Shown piece by piece: positions 28,538 through 36,286 of a DNA stretch of 50,251 bases. The position numbers were made by a program, and so were the translations under genes. Numbering within the stretch: position 1 is the stretch's first letter; each line of letters opens with the position of its first letter. Under the pieces are notes generated by a model. The model saw only the letters and a program-made list of their open reading frames with translations. It was not told where the DNA came from and did no database searches. This DNA comes from a virus, in the IMG/VR virus record IMGVR_UViG_3300027777_000053, positions 1 to 50,251 of that record; one strand, 5' to 3'.

Positions 28538-28836
28538 CTGACCGCGAATTACTGAAACAATCTCTAGATGCGCTGGAATACGCAGCAGATCAAACAAAAC
28601 CAGAAAACTTGCACGGATGCGACTGTTTGATTTGCAAAACCATTGACGCCCTGCGCAATAGGCTGACACAACCAGAGCAGGAGTTAATGATTGACTGCCC
28701 CCGGTGCGGTCATTGCTGCCCATCGCGCCAGTGGGTCGGGCTGACGGATGAGGAAGCGCAGTACATTGCTGATAGCGAGTATGAAGAGACGTTTGTTCGT
28801 TTAATTGAAGCCAAACTCAAGGAGAAGAACACATGA
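28534..28836 (+). CDS. Cys-rich small protein with QWVGLTDEE module (100 aa)
   Basis: MTDRELLKQSLDALEYAADQ, HGCDCLICKTIDALRNRLTQ, MIDCPRCGHCCPSRQWVGLT, DEEAQYIADSEYEETFVRLI, EAKLKEKNT. Its N-terminus belongs to a common helical phage type (ELLKQSLDALE). Cys29/31/34 and Cys55/58/61/62 could bind one or two zinc ions. The C-terminal module is shared with the gene at 27817. It looks like a fusion of two shuffled modules. Confidence 0.65.
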   Translation: MTDRELLKQSLDALEYAADQTKPENLHGCDCLICKTIDALRNRLTQPEQELMIDCPRCGHCCPSRQWVGLTDEEAQYIADSEYEETFVRLIEAKLKEKNT

Positions 28837-29012
28837 AAACCAAAGAAGAAATTAAAAACGAAATCCTAGAACTGTACGGGGCAAACGAAGCCTTGCGTGC
28901 AATACAGAACATGATTCATGCACACAGCATGGAGAAAATGAAGCAGATGTTTGCGTTGAATCAAATGCTCAAAGACATGGATGACGAGGAGAAGAACAAT
29001 GGACAAACCTAA
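28833..29012 (+). CDS. Small helical hypothetical protein (59 aa)
   Basis: MKTKEEIKNEILELYGANEA, LRAIQNMIHAHSMEKMKQMF, ALNQMLKDMDDEEKNNGQT. All-helical, with seven Met. It starts inside the repeated AAGGAGAAGAACACATGA cassette, which gives it an ideal Shine-Dalgarno. It overlaps the next gene by 14 bp. Confidence 0.65.
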   Translation: MKTKEEIKNEILELYGANEALRAIQNMIHAHSMEKMKQMFALNQMLKDMDDEEKNNGQT

Positions 29013-29193
29013 ATTCACGGTGCCGTACGAGCGCCTGCCTGAGTGTATGACGCTGCGCGATTACTTTGCGGGACAGATAGCGCAAAGTTTTATTCAACAA
29101 GAATTTATTACGCCAACGTACAAACAAATTGCCGATGCTTGCTACGAGATGGCAGACGCAATGCTGGAAGCGAGGAAACAAGATGTTCAATGA
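28999..29193 (+). CDS. Small conserved-type phage protein (64 aa)
   Basis: MDKPKFTVPYERLPECMTLR, DYFAGQIAQSFIQQEFITPT, YKQIADACYEMADAMLEARK. The pattern 'MTLRDYFAGQ ... IADACYEMADAMLEAR' is frequent in small phage genes. GAGGAG lies eight bases before the start. The stop overlaps the ATG of a small membrane protein (ATGA). Confidence 0.7.
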   Translation: MDKPKFTVPYERLPECMTLRDYFAGQIAQSFIQQEFITPTYKQIADACYEMADAMLEARKQDVQ

Positions 29194-29300
29194 ATACCCC
29201 GGATTCCCCAGTGATGACTTTTTTGCTGTGCTTGTGGGTTGTATGGCGCGCAGCTCTGCTGACATGGTTGCTTTTTTACTTGGTGACGGGCAGTGATTAG
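29190..29300 (+). CDS. Single-pass membrane microprotein (36 aa)
   Basis: MNTPDSPVMTFLLCLWVVWR, AALLTWLLFYLVTGSD: almost the whole protein is one hydrophobic segment (about 9-33). It is coupled to the upstream gene by ATGA. A competing frame with a better Shine-Dalgarno starts at 29183 and encodes a 37-residue soluble peptide (MFNEYPGFPSDDFFAVLVGC...). Only one of them may be real. Confidence 0.45.
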   Translation: MNTPDSPVMTFLLCLWVVWRAALLTWLLFYLVTGSD

Positions 29301-29302
29301 GT

Positions 29303-29353
29303 ATGGCCTACCTCGCCGGTCAAATGGCTGCGGCTAAGGAGAAGAACACATGA
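29303..29353 (+). pseudogene. Gene remnant or leader peptide (16 codons)
   Basis: ATG 29303 reads MAYLAGQMAAAKEKNT and stops in the repeated stop-start cassette. The AKEKNT end is the same as in the genes at 27817 and 28534, so this is probably the last piece of a deleted paralogue that kept its cassette, or a leader peptide for coupling to the gene at 29350. Confidence 0.45.
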
Positions 29354-29568
29354 AGCGTGAACTATATGACTTCACAACCCCTCCCGATTCAAAGGGGGCA
29401 CACGCTAGTTTGTACTACTTCCCGCACAATAAGCAAAGCAGTATCGGCCTTCAGTCTCGCGCACCGGCATATAACGAACCGCCGTGCATGGTGGCTAACT
29501 ACGACAAAGATGGCAACCTGTTGTACACGCGGTTCATTTTTAAAGACGGGACATGGAGAGATGAATAA
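29350..29568 (+). CDS. Hypothetical protein (72 aa)
   Basis: MKRELYDFTTPPDSKGAHAS, LYYFPHNKQSSIGLQSRAPA, YNEPPCMVANYDKDGNLLYT, RFIFKDGTWRDE. Beta-rich. It starts in the third copy of the AAGGAGAAGAACACATGA cassette. No known family. Confidence 0.6.
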   Translation: MKRELYDFTTPPDSKGAHASLYYFPHNKQSSIGLQSRAPAYNEPPCMVANYDKDGNLLYTRFIFKDGTWRDE

Positions 29569-29707
29569 GTACGGAATCCTTGATGACGAAGGCAAGGTTG
29601 TCCGGTGGGTCTGGCATATGCCGCCATATCCCCACATTGTCAGTAAGCCTAAGCGCAAACGTAAACCAAAGCTGGACTTCTCCAAGTGCGAGCCAGCACC
29701 TTTTTAG
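29561..29707 (+). CDS. Small basic hypothetical protein (48 aa)
   Basis: MNKYGILDDEGKVVRWVWHM, PPYPHIVSKPKRKRKPKLDF, SKCEPAPF. The 'DDEGKVVRWVW' strand pair and basic tail are a recurrent theme in phage small genes. GGAGAG is close to the start. It overlaps the upstream gene by 8 bp. Confidence 0.6.
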   Translation: MNKYGILDDEGKVVRWVWHMPPYPHIVSKPKRKRKPKLDFSKCEPAPF

Positions 29708-29715
29708 GGAGTAAC

Positions 29716-29898
29716 ATGAAAATAAACGCAATACAGCTTAGGTGGGACAATCTGCGGGGTGAGGGCTGCGTAAAAACGCTTCCTTACTTTGAGTCTGCCC
29801 ACTGGGTAACCAAGCTCGATCTACTGCAAGACTGCATACACGACCTGCAAAATCTTTACGACAGCCTATTGGCAAAAGAACCAAATGCAGATCATTGA
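29716..29898 (+). CDS. Hypothetical protein (60 aa)
   Basis: MKINAIQLRWDNLRGEGCVK, TLPYFESAHWVTKLDLLQDC, IHDLQNLYDSLLAKEPNADH. The start at 29716 has GGGAG six bases upstream. A strand-rich half is followed by a helix. It overlaps the helicase gene by 14 bp. Confidence 0.6.
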   Translation: MKINAIQLRWDNLRGEGCVKTLPYFESAHWVTKLDLLQDCIHDLQNLYDSLLAKEPNADH

Positions 29899-31447
29899 TA
29901 ACAAGGCGCTGCTGTTTCGCACGCGCAACCCGAATAAGTACTCAATAATCCCCAAGCACAAGGTCTTGGAAGCGGATGAAGACGGCATCCACGAGGTGGC
30001 CGTCTACTGGGGACTAGACGAGGCGAGGGTGTTGCACAACCTCGGGGTAAGGAACGTACCCTCCCCTATCGTGGGGCGTTATCAATGGCCCGGACGCTAC
30101 AGGCCCATGCAGCATCAGATAGATACTGCCGCTTTTTTGACGATGCACCGCCGAGCGTTTTGTTTTAATGATCCGGGTACGGGCAAGACGATGTCGGCGC
30201 TCTGGGCGGCAGACTACTTGATGTCACTCGGCTATGTGCGCAGGGTGCTGGTGTTGTGCCCGCTCTCGATTATGCAGTCAGCGTGGATGCAGGATCTAAA
30301 CAACGCCATCATGCACCGCAGCGCCATCGTCGCGCACCACCAACAATCTTCTCGGCGTATTGAGATGATTCAGCAGGACTACGAGTTCGTGATCACCAAC
30401 TACGACGGGTTGGCGCTGGTTGCGCCAGAGATTGTCCGTGACGGGCGGTTTGACCTGATCATTGTTGACGAAGCCAACGCATACAAAAACGCAACGACCA
30501 ACCGCTGGAAGGCGCTTGCCTCTATCCTCAAACCCGAGACCTACTTGTGGATGATGACCGGCACACCTGCTTCGCAGTCGCCCGTGGACGCCTACGGTCT
30601 GGCCAAGCTTGTTAACCCGGCGGGCATACCGAAGTACATCTCGGCGTGGCGCGACCAGACGATGCTCAAGATCACACAGTTTAAGTGGGCACCCAAATCT
30701 AACGCCGCTGAACTGGTCTTCGAGGCGCTACAACCCGCGATTAGATTCACCAAGGCCCAGTGTTTGGATCTGCCACCCGTGATCACGGTCACCCGCGATG
30801 TGCCCATGACGCCACAGCAGAGCAAGTACTACCGGCTACTTAAAGAGCAGATGATGGTCAAGGCCGCAGGCGAGACGATCAGCGCAGTCAACGCGGGCGT
30901 AGCGGTGAGCAAGCTCTTGCAGATTAGCTGCGGCGCAGCCTACACGGACGACAAAGAAGTCGTTGAGTTCGACGCCAGCCCACGGCTGTCTGTGCTTGAA
31001 GAGGTGTTGGAAGAGACCGAGCGCAAAGTGTTGATCTTCGCAATGTTTCGCAGCAGCATCGACGCCGTAACGGCCCACCTAAACAAGAAGGGCTACCCTA
31101 CAGAGCAGATCCAAGGCGACGTTAGCCCAGCAAAGCGCAGCCGCATCATCCACGACTTCCAGACCACAAACAACATCAGGGCGCTGGTAATGCAGCCTGC
31201 GGCTGCGGCACACGGGTTGACGCTGACCGCCGCCGACACAGTGATCTTCTACGGACCGCTGATGTCTGTTGAGATGTATACACAGTGTATCGCCCGCGCG
31301 GATCGTAAGGGTCAGGACTCGGACAAGGTCACCGTTGTGCATCTTCAGAGCAGCCACATCGAGCGCGAGATGTTCAAGGCGATGACGAGCAAAGTCAGCG
31401 AGCACGCGCTGCTGGTCAATCTGTTCAACAAAGAAATCGAGTCCTGA
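29885..31447 (+). CDS. SNF2-like DEAD/DEAH-type helicase
   Basis: 520 residues with both RecA-like lobes. Walker A NDPGTGKT (95-102), Walker B IIVDEANAYKN (192-202, a DEAN version of DEAH), motif III MMTGTPASQSP and the C-terminal lobe with ALVMQPAAAAHGLTLTAADT and YTQCIARADRKGQDSDKVTV (motif VI, R-x2-R). This matches the short phage SNF2-like helicases that act in replication, recombination or transcription. It ends the coupled run; a new promoter follows. Confidence 0.92.
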   Translation: MQIIDNKALLFRTRNPNKYSIIPKHKVLEADEDGIHEVAVYWGLDEARVLHNLGVRNVPSPIVGRYQWPGRYRPMQHQIDTAAFLTMHRRAFCFNDPGTGKTMSALWAADYLMSLGYVRRVLVLCPLSIMQSAWMQDLNNAIMHRSAIVAHHQQSSRRIEMIQQDYEFVITNYDGLALVAPEIVRDGRFDLIIVDEANAYKNATTNRWKALASILKPETYLWMMTGTPASQSPVDAYGLAKLVNPAGIPKYISAWRDQTMLKITQFKWAPKSNAAELVFEALQPAIRFTKAQCLDLPPVITVTRDVPMTPQQSKYYRLLKEQMMVKAAGETISAVNAGVAVSKLLQISCGAAYTDDKEVVEFDASPRLSVLEEVLEETERKVLIFAMFRSSIDAVTAHLNKKGYPTEQIQGDVSPAKRSRIIHDFQTTNNIRALVMQPAAAAHGLTLTAADTVIFYGPLMSVEMYTQCIARADRKGQDSDKVTVVHLQSSHIEREMFKAMTSKVSEHALLVNLFNKEIES

Positions 31448-31456
31448 AAAAACCGC

Positions 31457-31484
31457 TTGCACTGTCAAACGGATCGTGTAGAAT
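31457..31484 (+). promoter_or_regulatory. Sigma-70-like promoter for SSB-like/primase operon
   Basis: TTGCAC (31457-31462), 16 bases, TAGAAT (31479-31484). Both boxes match the consensus at four or five of six positions. It lies ten bases after the helicase stop and 31 bp before the next start. TGTCAAAC occurs twice around the -10 and may be an operator. Confidence 0.6.
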
Positions 31485-31514
31485 GTCAAACACTAGACAA
31501 ACTTGGAGGTTGAA

Positions 31515-31922
31515 GTGAACGGAGAGACTATTCAGATGGATAAACTTGTCCGCGTGTACCGTAAGATGTCGGCTCGGATTCAGGAGCTGACGGCAGAGTA
31601 TGAGAACGCTGTTGAGCCGATCAAGGCGCAGCAGGAGCAGGTGAAACTGGCGATCAAGGATCAAATGCTGGCGCTTGGGCTGGCGTCCGTTCGCACGGTA
31701 GAAGGTACTGTAGTGATGTCACAAAAGACGCGCTACTCTACGCAGGACTGGGACTCGTTCAAGAAGTTCGTGCTTGAGCACGAGGCTGTGGACCTACTGG
31801 AGCGCCGTGTTGCGCAGAACAATATGGCCACTTTCTTGGAAGAGAACCCCGGTCTTGTTCCCCCCGGGCTGAACTCCATGTCGGAGTACAGCATTACTGT
31901 CAAAAAGCCAACCACTAAGTAA
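31515..31922 (+). CDS. Hypothetical protein, possible Gp157-like (135 aa)
   Basis: GTG 31515 with GGAGG six bases upstream is chosen as start. An N-terminal coiled coil (DKLVRVYRKMSARIQELTAE, YENAVEPIKAQQEQVKLAIK) is followed by a mixed domain: EGTVVMSQKTRYSTQDWDSF, VLEHEAVDLLERRVAQNNMA, TFLEENPGLVPPGLNSMSEY and SITVKKP. A coiled coil before an 'N-PG-VPPG----EYSITVKKP' end recalls phage Gp157-type proteins found near SSB genes. The match is weak; a replication-accessory role is inferred from the neighbours. Confidence 0.6.
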   Translation: MNGETIQMDKLVRVYRKMSARIQELTAEYENAVEPIKAQQEQVKLAIKDQMLALGLASVRTVEGTVVMSQKTRYSTQDWDSFKKFVLEHEAVDLLERRVAQNNMATFLEENPGLVPPGLNSMSEYSITVKKPTTK

Positions 31923-31930
31923 GGCGATTT

Positions 31931-32893
31931 ATGTCCAACGTAACCCTTTTTAATCCAGCGCAAGTTCCTGCCCATGTCCGTGCGCGTACCGAGCTGTCTG
32001 CTATGGCCAAAGCCCTTGGTGGCGGTGGTTCAAGCGGCGGTAAACGAATCAGTATCGCGGGCGGCGTGTTCCGTCTATACCACGGCAGTAAAGAGATTGC
32101 TGCAATCGAGGATCGTTTCCTCGATGTAGTGATCGTCAACGCTGCTCCGCACATTGGCCGGGTCTGGTACGCCAAGTCCTACGATGGTGAGGCAACCTCT
32201 CCTGACTGCTGGTCTGCGGATGGCATGACGCCAAGTAACGACTCGGCCAACAAGCAATCCGAAGCCTGCGCAACCTGCCCCAAGAACATTGCTGGGTCTG
32301 GCCAAGGTAACTCGCGTGCCTGCCGCTACCAGCAGCGCTTGGCTGTTGTGCTACCGAACGATATCGGCGGGGATGTTCTGGCGCTCCAAGTGCCGGCCAC
32401 CTCAATCTGGGACAAAGACGCCAAGGGCGACGACCGTCCGCTGCAAGCTTATGCCCGCTATCTGGGTGCGCAGAAGATTGAGCCTAGCGATGTTGTGACT
32501 CGCATCAAGTTCGACACGAAGAGCCAGTCGCCTAAGATGTTCTTCAAGGCAACGGCGTGGGTCGAGGGCGAGGATCTTCCGGTTATTGAGTCGCAAAGCA
32601 AATCGGACGACGCACTCAAAGCAATCACGATGTCTTTTTCTAAGAGTGAAGCTGCTGCGCCAGCCCCGCTGGCAATCGGCGCGCGCCCCGAGCGCAAGGT
32701 AGAAGCTAAGGTTGACGCCAAGGCAGAGGCTAAAGCTGCGAAGCTGGAGGCTCTCGTTGCGGATGATGCGGTGGATGAGGTTGCGGCTGAAGCCGCCGCC
32801 GAAGAGCCTGTTGTTCGCAAGGAAGAGAAGAAGACTACCGCAGTGCCGGCCAAAAAGAGTAGTCTTATGGCTATGGTCGATGACTGGGAATAA
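31931..32893 (+). CDS. ssDNA-binding-like protein
   Basis: 320 residues. The core (about 40-230) includes RISIAGGVFRLYHGSKEIAA, a Cys cluster (CWSADGM ... EACATCPKNIAGSGQGNSRA, CRYQQR) and RLAVVLPNDIGGDVLALQVP. The core is followed by a long, charged Ala/Lys/Glu linker and a very acidic end MVDDWE. An acidic, aromatic C-terminal tip is the usual protein-contact tail of SSB proteins such as T7 gp2.5. Position between a helicase and a primase-helicase supports ssDNA binding. No OB-fold could be checked. Confidence 0.55.
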   Translation: MSNVTLFNPAQVPAHVRARTELSAMAKALGGGGSSGGKRISIAGGVFRLYHGSKEIAAIEDRFLDVVIVNAAPHIGRVWYAKSYDGEATSPDCWSADGMTPSNDSANKQSEACATCPKNIAGSGQGNSRACRYQQRLAVVLPNDIGGDVLALQVPATSIWDKDAKGDDRPLQAYARYLGAQKIEPSDVVTRIKFDTKSQSPKMFFKATAWVEGEDLPVIESQSKSDDALKAITMSFSKSEAAAPAPLAIGARPERKVEAKVDAKAEAKAAKLEALVADDAVDEVAAEAAAEEPVVRKEEKKTTAVPAKKSSLMAMVDDWE

Positions 32894-32907
32894 ACCTTAA
32901 CGGGGTT

Positions 32908-32924
32908 GGGGGCTTCGTGCCCCC
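32908..32924 (+). promoter_or_regulatory. Stem-loop between SSB-like and HTH genes
   Basis: GGGGGC (32908-32913), loop TTCGT, GCCCCC (32919-32924): a strong 6-bp GC stem without a T-tract. A GTG in frame with the next gene lies in the loop and 3' arm. A similar sequence follows the primase gene at 36137. Confidence 0.6.
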
Positions 32925-32931
32925 GCTAATT

Positions 32932-33210
32932 ATGGCGTACACACAAAAAACAGTTGACATCGTAGCTGGGGCACCCAAGACATTGGGTAACCAGCTTGGG
33001 CGCTGGGCAGTCTATCGGGACTTCTCGGTCCTGCGCATATCTAAAATCACGGGCGCTACGCGCCAGTCCGTCTACAACTGGTTCTCCGGCAGGGAAATCT
33101 TTCCGGCTTATCGACCTATCATCGAGGCTTTAATTAAAATTCTTCGGGCCAACCCAGACCCCGAGAGCGCGTATCAAGAAGCGTGCAAGAAGTTCAATAT
33201 CAACCCGTAA
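32932..33210 (+). CDS. Helix-turn-helix DNA-binding protein (92 aa)
   Basis: MAYTQKTVDIVAGAPKTLGN, QLGRWAVYRDFSVLRISKIT, GATRQSVYNWFSGREIFPAY. The segment FSVLRISKITGATRQSVYNW (about 31-50) is a Cro/CI-type helix-turn-helix, followed by FPAYRPIIEALIKILRA as in lambda-repressor folds. A GTG at 32917 would add five residues and is in the loop of the upstream stem-loop. It is a candidate for the regulator that binds the inverted repeats of the control regions. Confidence 0.78.
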   Translation: MAYTQKTVDIVAGAPKTLGNQLGRWAVYRDFSVLRISKITGATRQSVYNWFSGREIFPAYRPIIEALIKILRANPDPESAYQEACKKFNINP

Positions 33211-33222
33211 CTTGGGGCGTTC

Positions 33223-36135
33223 ATGGTGCCGTTGCGTTTTTTGACGCAGGTTCTGCCGCCTCCCGGCAACGGGTATTACTGCGCTGCGGAACTATCGCGT
33301 AAGAAAGAGCATGTCTTTGGCGAAAGCATCGAAGACTTGCAAGCCAAAATTGATGAATGGAACGAAAGGAAGTATGACGTTTATTTTGCGCTAGCCACCT
33401 TCAAAGAAAACCGTAGCAGGGAGGCGGTAAATGCGCAGACCATCAAGTCGTTTTTCATCGACATGGATGGTTACGAGACCAAGAAAGCTGCGGCTATTGC
33501 GCTAAACGATTTTCTTGAGAAGACCGGCCTGTCTCGGTTTGGAATACCGTGGATCGTTAGTTCCGGCGGGGGCATTCACGCCTATTGGCCATTTACTGAG
33601 ACCGTAAACATCGGGATCTGGAAACCAGCGGCGGAGAACTTTAAACGCCTTTGCAAGCAAGAAGGTTTACACATCGACTGGACGGTCCCAGCCGACGCTG
33701 CCCGGGTGCTTCGCGTTCCCGGTACTTGGAACCACAAGAAGAAGTACGCAGAACCCCGCGAGGTCAAGATCCTTGCGGAAGGGGACATGTTTGTCTTTGA
33801 AGAGTTTGTCGGGCAGATACTCGCAAAGCTCGTTGCCCCCATGTTTGAACCTGTCGCCCCACTGAATCTACCGGGGAAGCGCCCGACCAAGTCCGCTACG
33901 CAGCTAAAGCTTGTGGCCAACACAGCGACTGTATTTCGTTTGGTTGAGGAAAAGTCAGGCTGCGCACAGATCAAGTACTACCGCGAACACGCAGCGCAGG
34001 ATGGGATGGAGCCGCTCTGGCGCGGGCTTTTATCTTGGGCCAAGGTCTGCACGGACGCAGAGGAAGCGGCAACCGACTTGGCTGCACTGCATCCGTACAC
34101 TAGCGAGCGAATGAGTGCGAAGCTCGCGGAGATCAAGGGTCCGTACCCGTGCGTCAAGATGGACAGCGAGAACCCGGGTGTGTGTACATCGTGTGTACAC
34201 TGGGGGCAGATCACCAACCCGCTCAAGTTTGGCCGCGAGTTACAGACCGACAACACTGAGAAAGAGATTGTCATCAATGCGGTTGACGCGGAGTCTGAAG
34301 AGGCGCTCTTCGGCACAGACGCGGAGGATGATGACGACGATCTTCCGAAACTTGCGCCTATCACGGTCACTCGCCCAGAGCCGCCGCGTGGGTTTAGCTA
34401 CGGGGCGAACGGTGGGATCTACGTAGAGAAGGAAGAGAAGGACGAGGAAGGCAAGAAGATGATGGTGCAGAAGCAGGTTCTGCCATACGACTTGTTTGTC
34501 ATCGACATCCTGAAGCACCAGAACGATCATCTAGTACACATGGTAGCGGTGCGCCCGGACGGGCCAGTGCTGATCAACATGCCACAGAAAGCGGCAGTAA
34601 GTAAAGATGAGACTGTTAAGTGGCTGGCGAACCAGAATATTATTTCTTCGTACGGCCAAGGCAGCGACATCAACCTGTTTAGCTACGTGCGGGCGTGCGT
34701 CGAGCAGGCGTCGCTCAATAAAAAGGTAATCACCGTACCGCTACAGGCTGGCTGGCAGGACAACGGGTCGTTCGTTTACAACGGGCGCATCTTCAACAAG
34801 GACGGCTCGGTGACCACCGTGCCTATGCCGAACCTAGAGAACATCACGCGGATCACCACATCTAAGGGTAACTTGGATGACTGGCGCAAGGTGTGGAACC
34901 TGTTCATCGAGCGCAAGATGTACACGCTCTTGGCTGTGGCACTCGACTCGTTCGGCTGTCCGCTGATGCACTTTACTGAGTATGAGGGGTTTGTCTGGCA
35001 CATCGGCGCTAACAAGTCGGGTACGGGCAAGTCGCTAACGCTGAGCGCCAAGGCTGGAGTCTGGGGGCACCCAGTGCACTACCGCACAGGAAAGGGCACA
35101 TCCCCCGTAGCAATGCAGAACCGGGCGGGGCTGCTAGGCAGCATGCCGCTGCTTGTTGATGAGATCACGGGCCAGCATCGCAAGGACATGGAGTGGGCAC
35201 CACTCTTTATCTTTGACATGTCCGAGGGCAAGGGCAAGGAGCGTATGGAGGCCGGAGCCAACAAAGAACGTGTTAACGATACTACGTGGGCTTTAACATG
35301 TACGCTAACTTCAAATGAAAACTTAACAGACTACATGGCCGGAGCGCGGAAGTTCAGCTCAAACGGCGAGCTGCTACGGATGCTTGAGTGGACGCCCAAC
35401 ATAAAGCTGCACTGGAATGCGGAGGAGCGCGCGATCCTGAAGTTACTCAAACGTAACTACGGCGTTGCCGGGGAAGCGTGGGTACGCTGGATGGTGCAGA
35501 ACCGCAGGGTCATTAAAGACCTCATGCCGCAGGTTCACGTGCAGTTAGAGAAGGAGTTTAACTTCACCGACGATGAGCGGTACTGGCACGTTGGATGCAC
35601 GGAAACCGTAGCTGCCGGCATTATGTTAGGCAAGCAGTATGCCAACATCATTGATGTTCCCGTCAAGTCGGTTATCGAGTCGCTCAAGGAGTTGGTGTTC
35701 AAAGCACGCGCCAGCATATCAAACAATGTGCGCAGCGCGGACGATGTTCTCAACGCCTACACCCGAGACAACTACGGCGGCTTCATCGTGCTCAAGAAAG
35801 CCGAGGGACGCCTGCTGGCGGCATGGGGCGACGGCGACACGGTAGAAAAGTCGATCACGCGATCTAAAGTTATGGGCCGCGTTGAGCACGGGTTGATTCG
35901 CCCGGGCTTTATTGACTACTTCATCGAGGAGAACCTGCTGCGGCAGCACTGCGTGAGCATGAGCTTTGCCTACCACGACTTTAAGACTGAGCTGGCGCAG
36001 ACGCACTCAATAACGTACGTCAAGAAAGACATGCTGGCTAAGACGGGCGGGCCGTCTATGCGGGTAAACGCGCTCCACATACGCCGCAAGAAAGCAGATG
36101 CAGAAGAAGATCCGATACCCGTGGAAGAAGACTAG
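33223..36135 (+). CDS. Primase-helicase (archaeo-eukaryotic-type primase fused to helicase)
   Basis: 970 residues. The N-terminal primase part has SFFIDMDGYE (Asp80, Asp82), SSGGGIHAYWPF (113-124, His119) and ARVLRVPGTWNHKKKY, the AEP/PrimPol-type active-site order. A CTSCVHWG segment may hold zinc. The C-terminal ATPase part has GANKSGTGKSLT (Walker A, about 595-606) and LLVDEIT (Walker B, about 643-649), then TCTLTSNENLTDYM as sensor-like region. Such proteins make primers and unwind DNA at the phage fork. It lies downstream of the SSB-like gene and ends the plus-strand replication block. Confidence 0.88.
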   Translation: MVPLRFLTQVLPPPGNGYYCAAELSRKKEHVFGESIEDLQAKIDEWNERKYDVYFALATFKENRSREAVNAQTIKSFFIDMDGYETKKAAAIALNDFLEKTGLSRFGIPWIVSSGGGIHAYWPFTETVNIGIWKPAAENFKRLCKQEGLHIDWTVPADAARVLRVPGTWNHKKKYAEPREVKILAEGDMFVFEEFVGQILAKLVAPMFEPVAPLNLPGKRPTKSATQLKLVANTATVFRLVEEKSGCAQIKYYREHAAQDGMEPLWRGLLSWAKVCTDAEEAATDLAALHPYTSERMSAKLAEIKGPYPCVKMDSENPGVCTSCVHWGQITNPLKFGRELQTDNTEKEIVINAVDAESEEALFGTDAEDDDDDLPKLAPITVTRPEPPRGFSYGANGGIYVEKEEKDEEGKKMMVQKQVLPYDLFVIDILKHQNDHLVHMVAVRPDGPVLINMPQKAAVSKDETVKWLANQNIISSYGQGSDINLFSYVRACVEQASLNKKVITVPLQAGWQDNGSFVYNGRIFNKDGSVTTVPMPNLENITRITTSKGNLDDWRKVWNLFIERKMYTLLAVALDSFGCPLMHFTEYEGFVWHIGANKSGTGKSLTLSAKAGVWGHPVHYRTGKGTSPVAMQNRAGLLGSMPLLVDEITGQHRKDMEWAPLFIFDMSEGKGKERMEAGANKERVNDTTWALTCTLTSNENLTDYMAGARKFSSNGELLRMLEWTPNIKLHWNAEERAILKLLKRNYGVAGEAWVRWMVQNRRVIKDLMPQVHVQLEKEFNFTDDERYWHVGCTETVAAGIMLGKQYANIIDVPVKSVIESLKELVFKARASISNNVRSADDVLNAYTRDNYGGFIVLKKAEGRLLAAWGDGDTVEKSITRSKVMGRVEHGLIRPGFIDYFIEENLLRQHCVSMSFAYHDFKTELAQTHSITYVKKDMLAKTGGPSMRVNALHIRRKKADAEEDPIPVEED

Positions 36136-36136
36136 C

Positions 36137-36169
36137 GTTGGGAGTGGGTTCTTTGTGCCCACGCTCAAC
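36137..36169 (+). promoter_or_regulatory. Stem-loop after primase-helicase gene
   Basis: Two stacked stems (36137-36142 with 36164-36169; 36144-36148 with 36158-36162) with a nine-base loop, directly after the stop codon. No T-tract follows. The GTG start of the small last gene is at the loop border and its GGAG in the 5' arm. The sequence resembles the stem-loop at 32908. Confidence 0.55.
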
Positions 36170-36286
36170 CCAGAAAAAACAACGGAGGAGGGGCTACGGG
36201 CTGCGGTGCGCTACCGCATAAAGCCCGTGGCTACCTACGGGATCAAGGACGGCCTTATCGGAGTGTGGTTCCTTCGGCGACTTTGA
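36155..36286 (+). CDS. Small hypothetical protein at convergent junction (43 aa)
   Basis: From GTG 36155: PTLNPEKTTEEGLRAAVRYR, IKPVATYGIKDGLIGVWFLR RL. The sequence after EEGLRAAVRYR has the pattern of a small alpha-beta phage protein. The ATG at 36098 would start inside the primase gene. It overlaps the 3' end of the opposite-strand polyvalent gene by 32 bp, so the two transcripts run tail to tail into each other. Confidence 0.5.
   Translation: MPTLNPEKTTEEGLRAAVRYRIKPVATYGIKDGLIGVWFLRRL

Noticed and set aside
28064-28723. 219-codon open frame on the minus strand.
   Set aside because: It runs antisense to three well-supported coupled genes with Shine-Dalgarno sites and paralogous content; it has no start signal and no family-like sequence.
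35588-35603. Second sigma-54-like sequence (TGGCACG-N4-ATGCA).
   Set aside because: It has a mismatch in the -12 box and lies inside the primase-helicase coding sequence with no gene start behind it.
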